Positions 25,832 to 40,951 of a stretch of DNA of 64,000 bases are shown here, in pieces. Each line of letters begins with the position of its first letter. Positions within the stretch are counted from its first letter, which is position 1. The stretch comes from Sambucus nigra. Lineage: Eukaryota; Streptophyta; Magnoliopsida; Dipsacales; Adoxaceae. The position numbers were made by a program, and so were the translations under genes. The stretch covers positions 339,455,504 to 339,519,503 of the forward strand of contig OX422211.1 in the NCBI GenBank assembly GCA_949130495.1, in the 5' to 3' direction. The notes below the pieces were generated by a model that saw nothing but the letters and a program-made list of their open reading frames with translations, was not told where the DNA came from and ran no database searches.

Positions 25832-27519
25832 TGTAACACCCCGCCCGTCCGGGGAGAGCGAACGGAGCGTTACTATCGATACAACTAAACTAATCCACAA
25901 ATAACAAGGTATAGAGCATCTAAATCCCACAATAAAATAAGAAACCACTATTCTCATCTTCAAATTAATACAACAAATCTCTCGAAATAATTACAACAAT
26001 CCAACTATCTCGAAAATAAAATAAATCTCCAAATGCTCTATACATCAAAATAAATACAAGTCTTCTCATCTCTTGTATTAAAAATTCTTCCCAAATAATC
26101 CCCGCTAAAATCATCCCAATTGGTCCATAGCACTCAAATCTGTGCTCACTTGCCAACTAAGAAAAAGATGGGGAAGTACACAATAAGACATGAATATGCT
26201 CAACAAAGATGTTAGCGATGAACAAATCGCAACAATACGGCTACGAATACTCAAATCAAATAATGCAAATCTCAATAGCATTTTATCAATAAATTTCTCA
26301 ACAACACATTAACCGGAGTCACCAGGCCTCACCATACCGCGCCATACTTTATCAAGTAGCCGGAAAAGGAGTCTTGGCAGGTGCCCAACATCAGTGCCAT
26401 ATTAAAATCTCATGACAGCGTGCTCAAAACAACATGAATAATACCTCATGAATGAAAATAATTCCAACAATTATTTTTCCATATTTCCAAGAATTTAACA
26501 ATTCAAAATATGAGTTCAATTAACAAGAATTCAACGGAATAAACACTCGCGAGATTTCAAGAGCATATTGTGTAAAATCCCATACCTTAAACCACCAAAA
26601 AGAACCAACATGAATCATCGCATAATTCAACCTCAAAATCTAATCACACCATCACGTTCTTCTCGCGAAAATAATCAAATCTCGTTCTAGCCCAAACTCG
26701 AGAAAACACCAAATAAGCCTTCTAATCTAAGGTTGAAATCTTGAATAAGTTTGGGGTTATGGTTTGTATATGAAAGGGAGTAATTTTGGAGAGGTCTTCT
26801 GGTTGAAAAGTTTGAGAAAAAGTGATTTGAAAATCCAAGCCACGAATTAGTTGATATATAAAGGATTAAGTGTTTGATTAAGAAAAGAGTTCTAATCAGA
26901 TACAAACACTAAAAATTTTATTCCGGACGATCGGATCGTTGGAATCGCTTGAAATTTTAGTATGTTGTAGCGAACGGCGAGACATGACTTCTGACAAAAA
27001 TTCAGCTTGATCGGACGGTCGGATTTCTAAAAATATAATTTTTACTAGAGAGTTTTATGTTTTGAGGACTCTTAGAGAGTTTTATGTTTTGAGGAGTCTT
27101 CTAAATAATAAAAATTCAATTAAAGCTCCATTTTAATTCCAATTCCGAAATCGTTTGAAACTCTCGCCTTTAAAAATAAAATCAAACATATTTGAGGAAT
27201 AAAAATAATTTTATCTCAAAATTTATTTTTCCTCTTTATTTCGAAAATACCCCCAAAATTACGCGGGTTGTTACACTTCCCCACTAACAATGGAATTTCG
27301 CCCTCGAAATTCTCCGAATACCTAACTCTCAAAAATCAGCCCAACAATCTCCAAAAATAATCTCGTCACCAAAAAATAATTTCCTCACATCTAATCTAGA
27401 GGCCGAACGCAAAACAATTCTCTAAAAATTTCTATCTCCAAATTCGCGCCACAAAAACGCAACAGACCCAAAAACCCAAAACCCGAGGGTGGTCACATAC
27501 CTAAGCTCTGATACCATTC
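25832..27519 (-). repeat. unit 13 (1688 bp), A, beta; junction unit of the 11,746-bp duplication
   Basis: Up to 26442 it matches unit 20 (A type, GATACAACTAAAC, GAATAATACC). From 26482 it matches unit 6 (CCATATTTCC in place of CCAGATTTCC). The switch lies in the 39 bp between these markers. Confidence 0.95.
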
Positions 27520-29175
27520 TGTAACACCCCGCCCAGGGAGAGCGAACGGAGCGTTACTATCGATAAAATTAAACTAATCCACAAATAACAAGGTATAGAG
27601 CATCTAAATCCCACAATAAAATAAGAAACCACTATTCTCATCTTCAAATTAATACAACAAATCTCTCGAAATAATTACAACAATCCAACTATCTCGAAAT
27701 TAAAATAAATCTCCAAATGCTCTATACATCAAAATAAATACAAGTCTTCTCATCTCTTGTATTAAAAATTCTTCCCAAATAATCCTCGCTAAAATCATCC
27801 CAATTGGTCCATAGCACTCAAATCCGTGCTCACTTGGCAACTAAGAAAAAGATGGGGAAGTATACAATACGACATGAATATGCTCAACAAAGATGTTAGC
27901 GATGAACAAAGCGCAACAATACGACTACGAATACTCAAATCAAATAATGCAAATCTCAATAGCATTTTATCAATAAATTTCTCAACAACACATTAACCGG
28001 AGTCACCAGGCCTCACCATATCGCGCCATACTTTATCAAGTAGCCAAAAAAGGAGTCTTGGCAGGTGCCCAACATCAGTGCCATATTAAAATCTCGTGAC
28101 AGCGTGCTCAAAACAACATGAATAACACCTCATGAATGAAAATAATTCCAACAATTATTTTTCCATATTTCCAAGAATTTAACAATTCAAAATATGAGTT
28201 CAATTAACAAGAATTCAATGGAATAAACACTCGCGAGATTTCAGGAGCATATTGTGTAAAATCCCATACCTTAAACCACCAAAAAGAACCAACATGAATC
28301 ATCGCATAATTCAACCTCAAAATCTAATCACACCATCACGTTCTTCTCGCGAAAATAATCAAATCTCGTTCTAGCCCAAACTCGAGAAAACACCAAATAA
28401 GCCTTCTAATATAAGGTTGAAATCTTGAATAACTTTAGGGTTATGGTTTGTATATGAAAGGGAGTAATTTTGGAGAGGTCTTCTGGTTGAAAAGTTTGAG
28501 AAAAAGTGATTTGAAAGACAAGCCACGAATTAGTTGATATATAAAGGATTAAGTGTTTGATTAAGAAAAGAGTTCTAATCAGATACAAACACTAAAAATT
28601 TTATTCTGGACAATCGGACCGTTGGAAGCACTTCAAATTTTAGTATGTTGTAGCGAACGGCGAGACAGGACTTCTCACAAAAAATTAGCTTGATCGGACG
28701 GTCGGATTTCTAAAAATATAATTTTTACTAGAGAGTTTTATGTTTTGAGGACTCTTAGAGAGTTTTATGTTTTGAGGAGAGCTCCATTTTAATTCCAATT
28801 CCGAAACCGTTTGAAACTCTCGCCTTTAAAAATAAAATCAAACATATTTGAGGAATAAAAATAATTTTATCTCAAAATTTATTTTTCCTCTTTATTTCGA
28901 AAATACCCCCAAAATTACGCGGGTTGTTACACTTCCCCACTAACAATAGAATTTCGCCCTCGAAATACGCCGAATACCTAACTCTCAAAAATCAGCCCAA
29001 CAATCTCAAAAAATAATCTCGTCACCAAAAAATAATTTCCTCACATCTAATCTAGAGGCCTAACGCAAAACAATTCTCTAAAAATTTCTATCTCCAAATT
29101 CGCGCCACAAAAACGCAACAGACCCAAAAACCCAAGACCCGAGGGTGGTCATATACCTAAGCTCTGATACCATTC
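27520..29175 (-). repeat. unit 14 (1656 bp), C, alpha, del
   Basis: Counterpart of unit 7 at +11,746 bp, with the same length, start variant and deletion. Confidence 0.95.
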
Positions 29176-30863
29176 TATAACACCCCGCCCGTCCGGGGAG
29201 AGCGAACGGAGCGTTACTATCGATAAAACTAAACTAATCCACAAATAACAAGGTATAGAGCATCTAAATCCCACAATAAAATAAGAAACCACTATTCTCA
29301 TCTTCAAATTAATACAACAAATCTCTCGAAATAATTACAACAATCCAACTATCTCGAAAATAAAATAAATCTCCAAATGCTCTATACATCAAAATAAATA
29401 CAAGTCTTCTCATCTCTTGTATTAAAAATTCTTTCCAAATAATCCCCGCTAAAATCATCCCAATTGGTCCATAGCACTCAAATCTGTGCTCACTTGCCAA
29501 CTAAGAAAAAGATGGGGAAGTACACAATAAGACATGAATATGCTCAACAAAGATGTTAGCGATGAACAAATCGCAACAATACGGCTACGAATACTCAAAT
29601 CAAATAATGCAAATCTCAATAGCATTTTATCAATAAATTTCTCAACAACACATTAACCGGAGTCACCAGGCCTCACCATACCGCGCCATACTTTATCAAG
29701 TAGCCGGAAAAGGAGTCTTGGCAGGTGCCCAACATCAGTGCCATATTAAAATCTCATGACAGCGTGCTCAAAACAATATGAATAATACCTCATGAATGAA
29801 AATAATTCCAACAATTATTTTTCCAGATTTCCAAGAATTTAACAATTCAAAATATGAGTTCAATTAACAAGAATTCAACGGAATAAACACTCGCGAGATT
29901 TCAGGAGCATATTGTGTAAAATCCCATACCTTAAACCACCAAAAAGAACCAACATGAATCATCGCATAATTCAACCTCAAAATCTAATCACACCATCACG
30001 TTCTTCTCGCGAAAATAATCAAATCTCGTTCTAGCCCAAACACGAGAAAACACCAAATAAGCCTTCTAATCTAAGGTTGAAATCTTGAATAAGTTTGGGG
30101 TTATGGTTTGTATATGAAAGGGAGTAATTTTGGAGAGGTCTTCTGGTTGAAAAGTTTGAGAAAAAGTGATTTGAAAATCCAAGCCACGAATTAGTTGATA
30201 TATAAAGGATTAAGTGTTTGATTAAGAAAAGAGTTCTAATCAGATACAAACACTAAAAATTTTATTCCGAACGATCGGATCGTTGGAATCGCTTGAAATT
30301 TTAGTATGTTGTAGCGAACGGCGAGACATGACTTCTGACAAAAATTCAGCTTGATCGGACGGTCGGATTTCTAAAAATATAATTTTTACTAGAGAGTTTT
30401 ATGTTTTGAGGACTCTTAGAGAGTTTTATGTTTTGAGGAGTCTTCTAAATAATAAAAATTCAATTAAAGCTCCATTTTAATTCCAATTCCGAAATCGTTT
30501 GAAACTCTCGCCTTTAAAAATAAAATCAAACATATTTGAGGAATAAAAATAATTTTATCTCAAAATTTATTTTTCCTCTTTATTTCGAAAATACCCCCAA
30601 AATTACGCGGGTTGTTACACTTCCCCACTAACAATGGAATTTCGCCCTCGAAATTCTCCGAATACCTAACTCTCAAAAATCAGCCCAACAATCTCCAAAA
30701 ATAATCTCGTCACCAAAAAATAATTTCCTCACATCTAATCTAGAGGCCGAACGCAAAACAATTCTCTAAAAATTTCTATCTCCAAATTCGCGCCACAAAA
30801 ACGCAACAGACCCAAAAACCCAAAACCCGAGGGTGGTCACATACCTAAGCTCTGATACCATTC
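29176..30863 (-). repeat. unit 15 (1688 bp), A, beta
   Basis: Counterpart of unit 8, sharing AAACAATATGAATAAT near 29773. It lacks unit 8's private ACACCATATAAGCC change. Confidence 0.95.
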
Positions 30864-32546
30864 TGTAACACCCCGCCCAGGGAGAGCGAACGGAGCGTTA
30901 CTATCGATAAAATTAAACTAATCCACAAATAACAAGGTATAGAGCATCTAAATCCCACAATAAAATAAGAAACCACTATTCTCATCTTCAAATTAATACA
31001 ACAAATCTCTCGAAATAATTACAACAATCCAACTATCTCGAAATTAAAATAAATCTCCAAATGCTCTATACATCAAAATAAATACAAGTCTTCTCATCTC
31101 TTGTATTAAAAATTCTTCCCAAATAATCCTCGCTAAAATCATCCCAATTGGTCCATAGCACTCAAATCCGTGCTCACTTGGCAACTAAGAAAAAGATGGG
31201 GAAGTATACAATACGACATGAATATGCTCAACAAAGATGTTAGCGATGAACAAAGCGCAACAATACGACTACGAATACTCAAATCAAATAATGCAAATCT
31301 CAATAGCATTTTATCAATAAATTTCTCAACAACACATTAACCGGAGTCACCAGGCCTCACCATATCGCGCCATACTTTATCAAGTAGCCAAAAAAGGAGT
31401 CTTGGCAGGTGCCCAACATCAGTGCCATATTAAAATCTCGTGACAGCGTGCTCAAAACAACATGAATAACACCTCATGAATGAAAATAATTCCAACAATT
31501 ATTTTTCCATATTTCCAAGAATTTAACAATTCAAAATATGAGTTCAATTAACAAGAATTCAATGGAATAAACACTCGCGAGATTTCAGGAGCATATTGTG
31601 TAAAATCCCATACCTTAAACCACCAAAAAGAACCAACATGAATCATCGCATAATTCAACCTCAAAATCTAATCACACCATCACGTTCTTCTAGCGAAAAT
31701 AATCAAATCTCGTTCTAGCCCAAACTCGAGAAAACACCAAATAAGCCTTCTAATATAAGGTTGAAATCTTGAATAACTTTAGGGTTATGGTTTGTATATG
31801 AAAGGGAGTAATTTTGGAGAGGTCTTCTGGTTGAAAAGTTTGAGAAAAAGTGATTTGAAAGACAAGCCACGAATTAGTTGATATATAAAGGATTAAGTGT
31901 TTGATTAAGAAAAGAGTTCTAATCAGATACAAACACTAAAAATTTTATTCTGGACAATCGGACCGTTGGAAGAACTTCAAATTTTAGTATGTTGTAGCGA
32001 ACGGCGAGACAGGACTTCTCACAAAAAATTAGCTTGATCGGACGGTCGGATTTCTAAAAATATAATTTTTACTAGAGAGTTTTATGTTTTGAGGACTCTT
32101 AGAGAGTTTTATGTTTTGAGGAGTCTTCTAAATAATAAAAATTCAATTAAAGCTCCATTTTAATTCCAATTCCGAAACCGTTTGAAACTCTCGCCTTTAA
32201 AAATAAATTCAAACATATCTGAGGAATAAAAATAATTTTATCTCAAAATTTATTTTTCCTCTTTATTTCGAAAATACCCCCAAAATTACGCGGGTTGTTA
32301 CACTTCCCCACTAACAATGGAATTTCGCCCTCGAAATTCGCAGAATACCTAACTCTCAAAAATCAGCCCAACAATCTCCAAAAATAATCTCGTCACCAAA
32401 AAATAATTTCCTCACATCTAATCTAGAGGTCTAACGCAAAACAATTCTCTAAAAATTTATATCTACAAATTCGCGCCACAAAAACGCAACAGACCCAAAA
32501 ACCCAAGACCTGAGGGTGGTCATATACCTAAGCTCTGATACCATTC
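30864..32546 (-). repeat. unit 16 (1683 bp), C, alpha, no deletion
   Basis: Counterpart of unit 9, sharing GTTGGAAGAACTTC. Private change TTCTAGCGAAAA near 31690. Confidence 0.95.
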
Positions 32547-34233
32547 TGTAACACCCCGCCCGTCCGGGGAGAGCGAACGGAGCGTTTCTATCGATAAAAC
32601 TAAACTAATCCACAAATAACAAGGTATAGAGCATCTAAATCCCACAATAAAATAAGAAACCACTATTCTCATCTTCAAATTAATACAACAAATCTCTCGA
32701 AATAATTACAACAATCCAACTATCTCGAAAATAAAATAAATATCCAAATGCTCTATACATCAAAATAAATACAAGTCTTCTCATCTCTTGTATTAAAAAT
32801 TCTTCCCAAATAATCCTCGCTAAAATCATCCCAATTGGTCCATAGCACTCAAATCCGTGCTCACTTGGCAACTAAGAAAAAGATGGGGAAGTACACAATA
32901 CGACATGAATATGCTCAACAAAGATGTTAGCGATGAACAAAGCGTAACAATACGACTATGAATACTCAAATCAAATAATGCAAATCTCAATAGCATTTTA
33001 TCAATAAATTTCTCAACAACACATTAACCGGAGTCACCAGGCCTCACCATATCGCGCCATACTTTATCAAGTAGCCAAAAAAGGAGTCTTGGCAGGTGCC
33101 CAACATCAGTGCCATATTAAAATCTCGTGAGAGCGTGCTCAAAACAACATGAATAACACCTCATGAATGAAAATAATTCCAACAATTATTTTTCCATATT
33201 TCCAAGAATTTAACAATTCAAAATATGAGTTCAATTAACAAGAATTCAACGGAATAAACACTCGCGAGATTTCAGGAGCATATTGTGTAAAATCCCATAC
33301 CTTAAACCACCAAAAAGAACCAACATGAATCATCGCATAATTCAACCTCAAAATCTAATCACACCATCACGTTCTTCTCGCGAAAATAATCAAATCTCGT
33401 TCTAGCCCAAACTCGAGAAAACACCAAATAAGCCTTCTAATCTAAGGTTGAAATCTTGAATAAGTTTGGGGTTATGGTTTGTATATGAAAGGGAGTAATT
33501 TTGGAGAGGTCTTCTGGTTGAAAAGTTTGAGAAAATGTGATTTGAAAATCCAAGCCACGAATTAGTTGATATATAAAGGATTAAGTGTTTGATTAAGAAA
33601 AGAGTTCTAATCAGATACAAACACTAAAAATTTTATTCCGGACGATCGGATCGTTGGAATCGCTTTAAATTTTAGTATGTTGTAGCGAACGGCGAGACAG
33701 GACTTCTGACAAAAATTCAGCTTGATCGGACGGTCGGATTTCTAAAAATATAATTTTTACTAGAGAGTTTTATGTTTTGAGGACTCTTAGAGAGTTTTAT
33801 GTTTTGAGGAGTCTTCTAAATAATAAAAATTCAATTAAAGCTCCATTTTAATTCCAATTCCGAAATCGTTTGAAACTCTCGCCTTTAAAAATAAAATCAA
33901 ACATATTTGAGGAATAAAAATAATTTTATCTCAAAATTTATTTTTCCTCTTTATTTCAAAAATACCCCCAAAATTACGCGGGTTGTTACACTTCCCCACT
34001 AACAATGGAATTTCTCCCTCGAAATTCGCCGAATACCTAACTCTCAAAAATCATCCCAACAATCTCCAAAAATAATCTCGTCACCAAAAATAATTTCCTC
34101 ACATCTAATCTAGAGGCCTAACGCAAAACAATTCTCTAAAAATTTCTATCTCCAAATTCGCGCCACAAAAACGCAGCAGACCCAAAAACCCAAGACCCGA
34201 GGGTGGTCATATACCTAGGCTCTGATACCATTC
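32547..34233 (-). repeat. unit 17 (1687 bp), B, beta
   Basis: Counterpart of unit 10. Private change GCGTTTCTATCG near 32587. Confidence 0.95.
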
Positions 34234-35921
34234 TGTAACACCCCGCCCGCCCAGGGAGAGCGAATGGAGAGTTACTATCGATAAAATTAAACTAATCCAC
34301 AAATAATAAGGTATAGAGCATCTAAATCCCACAATAAAATAAGAAACCACTATTCTCATCTTCAAATTAATACAACAAATCTCTCGAAATAATTACAACA
34401 ATCCAACTATCTCGAAATTAAAATAAATCTCCAAATGCTCTATACATCAAAATAAATACAAGTCTTCTCATCTCTTGTATTAAAAATTCTTCCCAAATAA
34501 TCCTCGCTAAAATCATCCCAATTGGTCCATAGCACTCAAATCCGTGCTCACTTGGCAACTAAGAAAAAGATGGGGAAGTACACAATACGACATGAATATG
34601 CTCAACAAAGATGTTAGCGATGAACAAAGCGCAACAATACGACTACGAATACTCAAATCAAATAATGCAAATCTCAATAGCATTTTATCAATAAATTTCT
34701 CAACAACACATTAACCGGAGTCACCAGGCCTCACCATATCGCGCCATACTTTATCAAGTAGCCAAAAAAGGAGTCTTGGCAGGTGCCCAACATCAATGCT
34801 ATATTAAAATCTCGTGACAGCGTGCTCAAAACAACATGAATAACACCTCATGAATGAAAATAATTCCAACAATTATTTTTCCATATTTCCAAGAATTTAA
34901 CAATTCAAAATATGAGTTCAATTAACAAGAATTCAACGGAATAAACACTCGCGAGATTTCAGGAGCATATTGTGTAAAATCCCATACCTTAAACCACCAA
35001 AAAGAACCAACATGAATCATCGCATAATTCAACCTCAAAATCTAATCACACCATCACGTTCTTCTCGCGAAAATAATCAAATCTCGTTCTAGCCCAAACA
35101 CGAGAAAACACCAAATAAGCCTTCTAATCTAAGGTTGAAATCTTGAATAAGTTTGGGGTTATGGTTTGTATATGAAAGGGAGTAATTTTGGAGAGGTCTT
35201 CTGGTTGAAAAGTTTGAGAAAAAGTGATTTGAAAATCCAAGCCACGAATTAGTTGATATATAAAGGATTAAGTGTTTGATTAAGAAAAGAGTTCTAATCA
35301 GATACAAACACTAAAAATTTTATTCCGAACGATCGGATCGTTGGAATCGCTTGAAATTTTAGTATGTTGTAGCGAACGGCGAGACATGACTTCTGACAAA
35401 AATTCAGCTTGATCGGACGGTCGGATTTCTAAAAATATAATTTTTACTAGAGAGTTTTATGTTTTGAGGACTCTTAGAGAGTTTTATGTTTTGAGGAGTC
35501 TTCTAAATAATAAAAATTCAATTAAAGCTCCATTTTAATTCCAATTCCGAAATCGTTTGAAACTCTCGCCTTTAAAAATAAAATCAAACATATTTGAGGA
35601 ATAAAAATAATTTTATCTCAAAATTTATTTTTCCTCTTTATTTCGAAAATACCCCCAAAATTACGCGGGTTGTTACACTTCCCCACTAACAATGGAATTT
35701 CGCCCTCGAAATTCTCCGAATACCTAACTCTCAAAAATCAGCCCAACAATCTCCAAAAATAATCTCGTCACCAAAAAATAATTTCCTCACATCTAATCTA
35801 GAGGCCGAACGCAAAACAATTCTCTAAAAATTTCTATCTCCAAATTCGCGCCACAAAAACGCAACAGACCCAAAAACCCAAAACCCGAGGGTGGTCACAT
35901 ACCTAAGCTCTGATACCATTC
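34234..35921 (-). repeat. unit 18 (1688 bp), C, beta
   Basis: Counterpart of unit 11, with GCGAATGGAGAG and TTTCAAAAATACC in the preceding junction region. Confidence 0.95.
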
Positions 35922-37577
35922 TGTAACACCCCGCCCAGGGAGAGCGAACGGAGCGTTACTATCGATAAAATTAAACTAATCCACAAATAACAAGGTATAG
36001 AGCATCTAAATCCCACAATAAAATAAGAAACCACTATTCTCATCTTCAAATTAATACAACAAATCTCTCGAAATAATTACAACAATCCAACTATCTCGAA
36101 ATTAAAATAAATCTCCAAATGCTCTATACATCAAAATAAATACAAGTCTTCTCATCTCTTGTATTAAAAATTCTTCCCAAATAATCCTCGCTAAAATCAT
36201 CCCAATTGGTCCATAGCACTCAAATCCGTGCTCACTTGGCAACTAAGAAAAAGATGGGGAAGTACACAATACGACATGAATATGCTCAACAAAGATGTTA
36301 GCGATGAACAAAGCGCAACAATACGACTACGAATACTCAAATCAAATAATGCAAATCTCAATAGCATTTTATCAATAAATTTCTCAACAACACATTAACC
36401 GGAGTCACCAGGCCTCACCATATCGCGCCATACTTTATCAAGTAGCCAAAAAAGGAGTCTTGGCAGGTGCCCAACATCAATGCTATATTAAAATCTCGTG
36501 ACAGCGTGCTCAAAACAACATGAATAACACCTCATGAATGAAAATAATTCCAACAATTATTTTTCCATATTTCCAAGAATTTAACAATTCAAAATATGAG
36601 TTCAATTAACAAGAATTCAACGGAATAAACACTCGCGAGATTTCAGGAGCATATTGTGTAAAATCCCATACCTTAAACCACCAAAAAGAACCAACATGAA
36701 TCATCGCATAATTCAACCTCAAAATCTAATCACACCATCACGTTCTTCTCGCGAAAATAATCAAATCTCGTTCTAGCCCAAACTCGAGAAAACACCAAAT
36801 AAGCCTTCTAATATAAGGTTGAAATCTTGAATAACTTTAGGGTTATGGTTTGTATATGAAAGGGAGTAATTTTGGAGAGGTCTTCTGGTTGAAAAGTTTG
36901 AGAAAAAGTGATTTGAAAGACAAGCCACGAATTAGTTGATATATAAAGGATTAAGTGTTTGATTAAGAAAAGAGTTCTAATCAGATACAAACACTAAAAA
37001 TTTTATTCTGGACAATCGGACCGATGGAAGCACTTCAAATTTTAGTATGTTGTAGCGAACGGCGAGACAGGACTTCTCACAAAAAATTAGCTTGATCGGA
37101 CGGTCGGATTTCTAAAAATATAATTTTTACTAGAGAGTTTTATGTTTTGAGGACTCTTAGAGAGTTTTATGTTTTGAGGAGAGCTCCATTTTAATTCCAA
37201 TTCCGAAACCGTTTGAAACTCTCGCCTTTAAAAATAAAATCAAACATATTTGAGGAATAAAAATAATTTTATCTCAAAATTTATTTTTCCTCTTTATTTC
37301 GAAAATACCCCCAAAATTACGCGGGTTGTTACACTTCCCCACTAACAATGGAATTTCGCCCTCGAAATTCGCCGAATACCTAACTCTCAAAAATCAGCCC
37401 AACAATCTCCAAAAATAATCTCGTCACCAAAAAATAATTTCCTCACATCTAATCTAGAGGCCTAACGCAAAACAATTCTCTAAAAATTTCTATCTCCAAA
37501 TTCGCGCCACAAAAACGCAACAGACCCAAAAACCCAAGACCCGAGGGTGGTCATATACCTAAGCTCTGATACCATTC
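35922..37577 (-). repeat. unit 19 (1656 bp), C, alpha, del
   Basis: Counterpart of unit 12. Its second part also matches unit 24 at +8,405 bp, so it contains the left boundary of the 5-unit block. Confidence 0.95.
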
Positions 37578-39264
37578 TGTAACACCCCGCCCGTCCGGGG
37601 AGAGCGAACGGAGCGTTACTATCGATACAACTAAACTAATCCACAAATAACAAGGTATAGAGCATCTAAATCCCACAATAAAATAAGAAACCACTATTCT
37701 CATCTTCAAATTAATACAACAAATCTCTCGAAATAATTACAACAATCCAACTATCTCGAAAATAAAATAAATCTCCAAATGCTCTATACATCAAAATAAA
37801 TACAAGTCTTCTCATCTCTTGTATTAAAAATTCTTCCCAAATAATCCCCGCTAAAATCATCCCAATTGGTCCATAGCACTCAAATCTGTGCTCACTTGCC
37901 AACTAAGAAAAAGATGGGGAAGTACACAATAAGACATGAATATGCTCAACAAAGATGTTAGCGATGAACAAATCGCAACAATACGGCTACGAATACTCAA
38001 ATCAAATAATGCAAATCTCAATAGCATTTTATCAATAAATTTCTCAACAACACATTAACCGGAGTCACCAGGCCTCACCATACCGCGCCATACTTTATCA
38101 AGTAGCCGGAAAAGGAGTCTTGGCAGGTGCCCAACATCAGTGCCATATTGAAATCTCATGACAGCGTGCTCAAAACAACATGAATAATACCTCATGAATG
38201 AAAATAATTCCAACAATTATTTTTCCAGATTTCCAAGAATTTAACAATTCAAAATATGAGTTCAATTAACAAGAATTCAATGGAATAAACACTCGCGAGA
38301 TTTCAGGAGCATATTGTGTAAAATCCCATACCTTAAACCACCAAAAAGAACCAACATGAATCATCGCATAATTCAACCTCAAAATCTAATCACACCATCA
38401 CGTTCTTCTCGCGAAAATAATCAAATCTCGTTCTAGCCCAAACTCGAGAAAACACCAAATAAGCCTTCTAATATAAGGTTGAAATCTTGAATAACTTTAG
38501 GGTTATGGTTTGTATATGAAAGGGAGTAATTTTGGAGAGGTCTTCTGGTTGAAAAGTTTGAGAAAAAGTGATTTGAAAGACAAGCCACGAATTAGTTGAT
38601 ATATAAAGGATTAAGTGTTTGATTAAGAAAAGAGTTCTAATCAGATACAAACACTAAAAATTTTATTCTGGACAATCGGACCGTTGGAAGAACTTCAAAT
38701 TTTAGTATGTTGTAGCGAACGGCGAGGCAGGACTTCTCACAAAAAATTAGCTTGATCGGACGGTCGGATTTCTAAAAATATAATTTTTACTAGAGAGTTT
38801 TATGTTTTGAGGACTCTTAGAGAGTTTTATGTTTTGAGGAGTCTTCTAAATAATAAAAATTCAATTAAAGCTCCATTTTAATTCCAATTCCGAAACCGTT
38901 TGAAACTCTCGCCTTTAAAAATAAATTCAAACATATCTGAGGAATAAAAATAATTTTATCTAAAAATTTATTTTTCCTCTTTATTTCGAAAATACCCCCA
39001 AAATTACGCGGGTTGTTACACTTCCCCACTAACAATGGAATTTCGCCCTCGAAATTCGCAGAATACCTAACTCTCAAAAATCAGCCCAACAATCTCCAAA
39101 AATAATCTCGTCACCAAAAAATAATTTCCTCACATCTAATCTAGAGGTCTAACGCAAAACAATTCTCTAAAAATTTATATCTACAAATTCGCGCCACAAA
39201 AACGCAACAGACCCAAAAACCCAAGACCTGAGGGTGGTCATATACCTAAGCTCTGATACCATTC
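37578..39264 (-). repeat. unit 20 (1687 bp), A, alpha
   Basis: Its first part is the counterpart of unit 13, but the second part is alpha rather than beta, ending the 11,746-bp match at 38228. It matches unit 25 throughout. Confidence 0.95.
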
Positions 39265-40951
39265 TGTAACACCCCGCCCGTCCGGGGAGAGCGAACGGAG
39301 CGTTACTATCGATAAAACTAAACTAATCCACAAATAACAAGGTATATAGCATCTAAATCCCACAATAAAATAAGAAACCACTATTCTCATCTTCAAATTA
39401 ATACAACAAATCTCTCGAAATAATTACAACAATCCAACTATCTCGAAAATAAAATAAATATCCAAATGCTCTATACATCAAAATAAATACAAGTCTTCTC
39501 ATCTCTTGTATTAAAAATTCTTCCCAAATAATCCTCGCTAAAATCATCCCAATTGGTCCATAGCACTCAAATCCGTGCTCACTTGGCAACTAAGAAAAAG
39601 ATGGGGAAGTACACAATACGACATGAATATGCTCAACAAAGATGTTAGCGATGAACAAAGCGTAACAATACGACTATGAATACTCAAATCAAATAATGCA
39701 AATCTCAATAGCATTTTATCAATAAATTTCTCAACAACACATTAACCAGAGTCACCAGGCCTCACCATATCGCGCCATACTTTATCAAGTAGCCAAAAAA
39801 GGAGTCTTGGCAGGTGCCCAACATCAGTGCCATATTAAAATCTCGTGACAGCGTGCTCAAAACAACATGAATAACACCTCATGAATGAAAATAATTCCAA
39901 CAATTATTTTTCCATATTTCCAAGAATTTAACAATTCAAAATATGAGTTCAATTAACAAGAATTCAACGGAATAAACACTCGCGAGATTTCAGGAGCATA
40001 TTGTGTAAAATCCCATACCTTAAACCACCAAAAAGAACCAACATGAATCATCGCATAATTCTACCTCAAAATCTAATCACACCATCACGTTCTTCTCGCG
40101 AAAATAATCAAATCTCGTTCTAGCCCAAACTCGAGAAAACACCAAATAAGCCTTCTAATCTAAGGTTGAAATCTTGAATAAGTTTGGGGTTATGGTTTGT
40201 ATATGAAAGGGAGTAATTTTGGAGAGGTCTTCTGGTTGAAAAGTTTGAGAAAATGTGATTTGAAAATCCAAGCCACGAATTAGTTGATATATAAAGGATT
40301 AAGTGTTTGATTAAGAAAAGAGTTCTAATCAGATACAAACACTAAAAATTTTATTCCGGACGATCGGATCGTTGGAATCGCTTTAAATTTTAGTATGTTG
40401 TAGCGAACGGCGAGACAGGACTTCTGACAAAAATTTAGCTTGATCGGACGGTCGGATTTCTAAAAATATAATTTTTACTAGAGAGTTTTATGTTTTGAGG
40501 ACTCTTAGAGAGTTTTATGTTTTGAGGAGTCTTCTAAATAATAAAAATTCAATTAAAGCTCCATTTTAATTCCAATTCCGAAATCGTTTGAAACTCTCGC
40601 CTTTAAAAATAAAATCAAACATATTTGAGGAATAAAAATAATTTTATCTCAAAATTTATTTTTCCTCTTTATTTCGAAAATACCCCCAAAATTACGCGGG
40701 TTGTTACACTTCCCCACTAACAATGGAATTTCTCCCTCGAAATTCGCCGAATACCTAACTCTCAAAAATCATCCCAACAATCTCCAAAAATAATGTCGTC
40801 ACCAAAAATAATTTCCTCACATCTAATCTAGAGGCCTAACGCAAAACAATTCTCTAAAAATTTCTATCTCCAAATTCGCGCCACAAAAACGCAACAGACC
40901 CAAAAACCCAAGACCCGAGGGTGGTCATATACCTAAGCTCTGATACCATTC
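39265..40951 (-). repeat. unit 21 (1687 bp), B, beta
   Basis: Shares with unit 26 the variants AACCAGAGTCACC (about 39746 and 48151) and AATTCTACCTC (about 40059 and 48464), not seen elsewhere. Confidence 0.95.
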
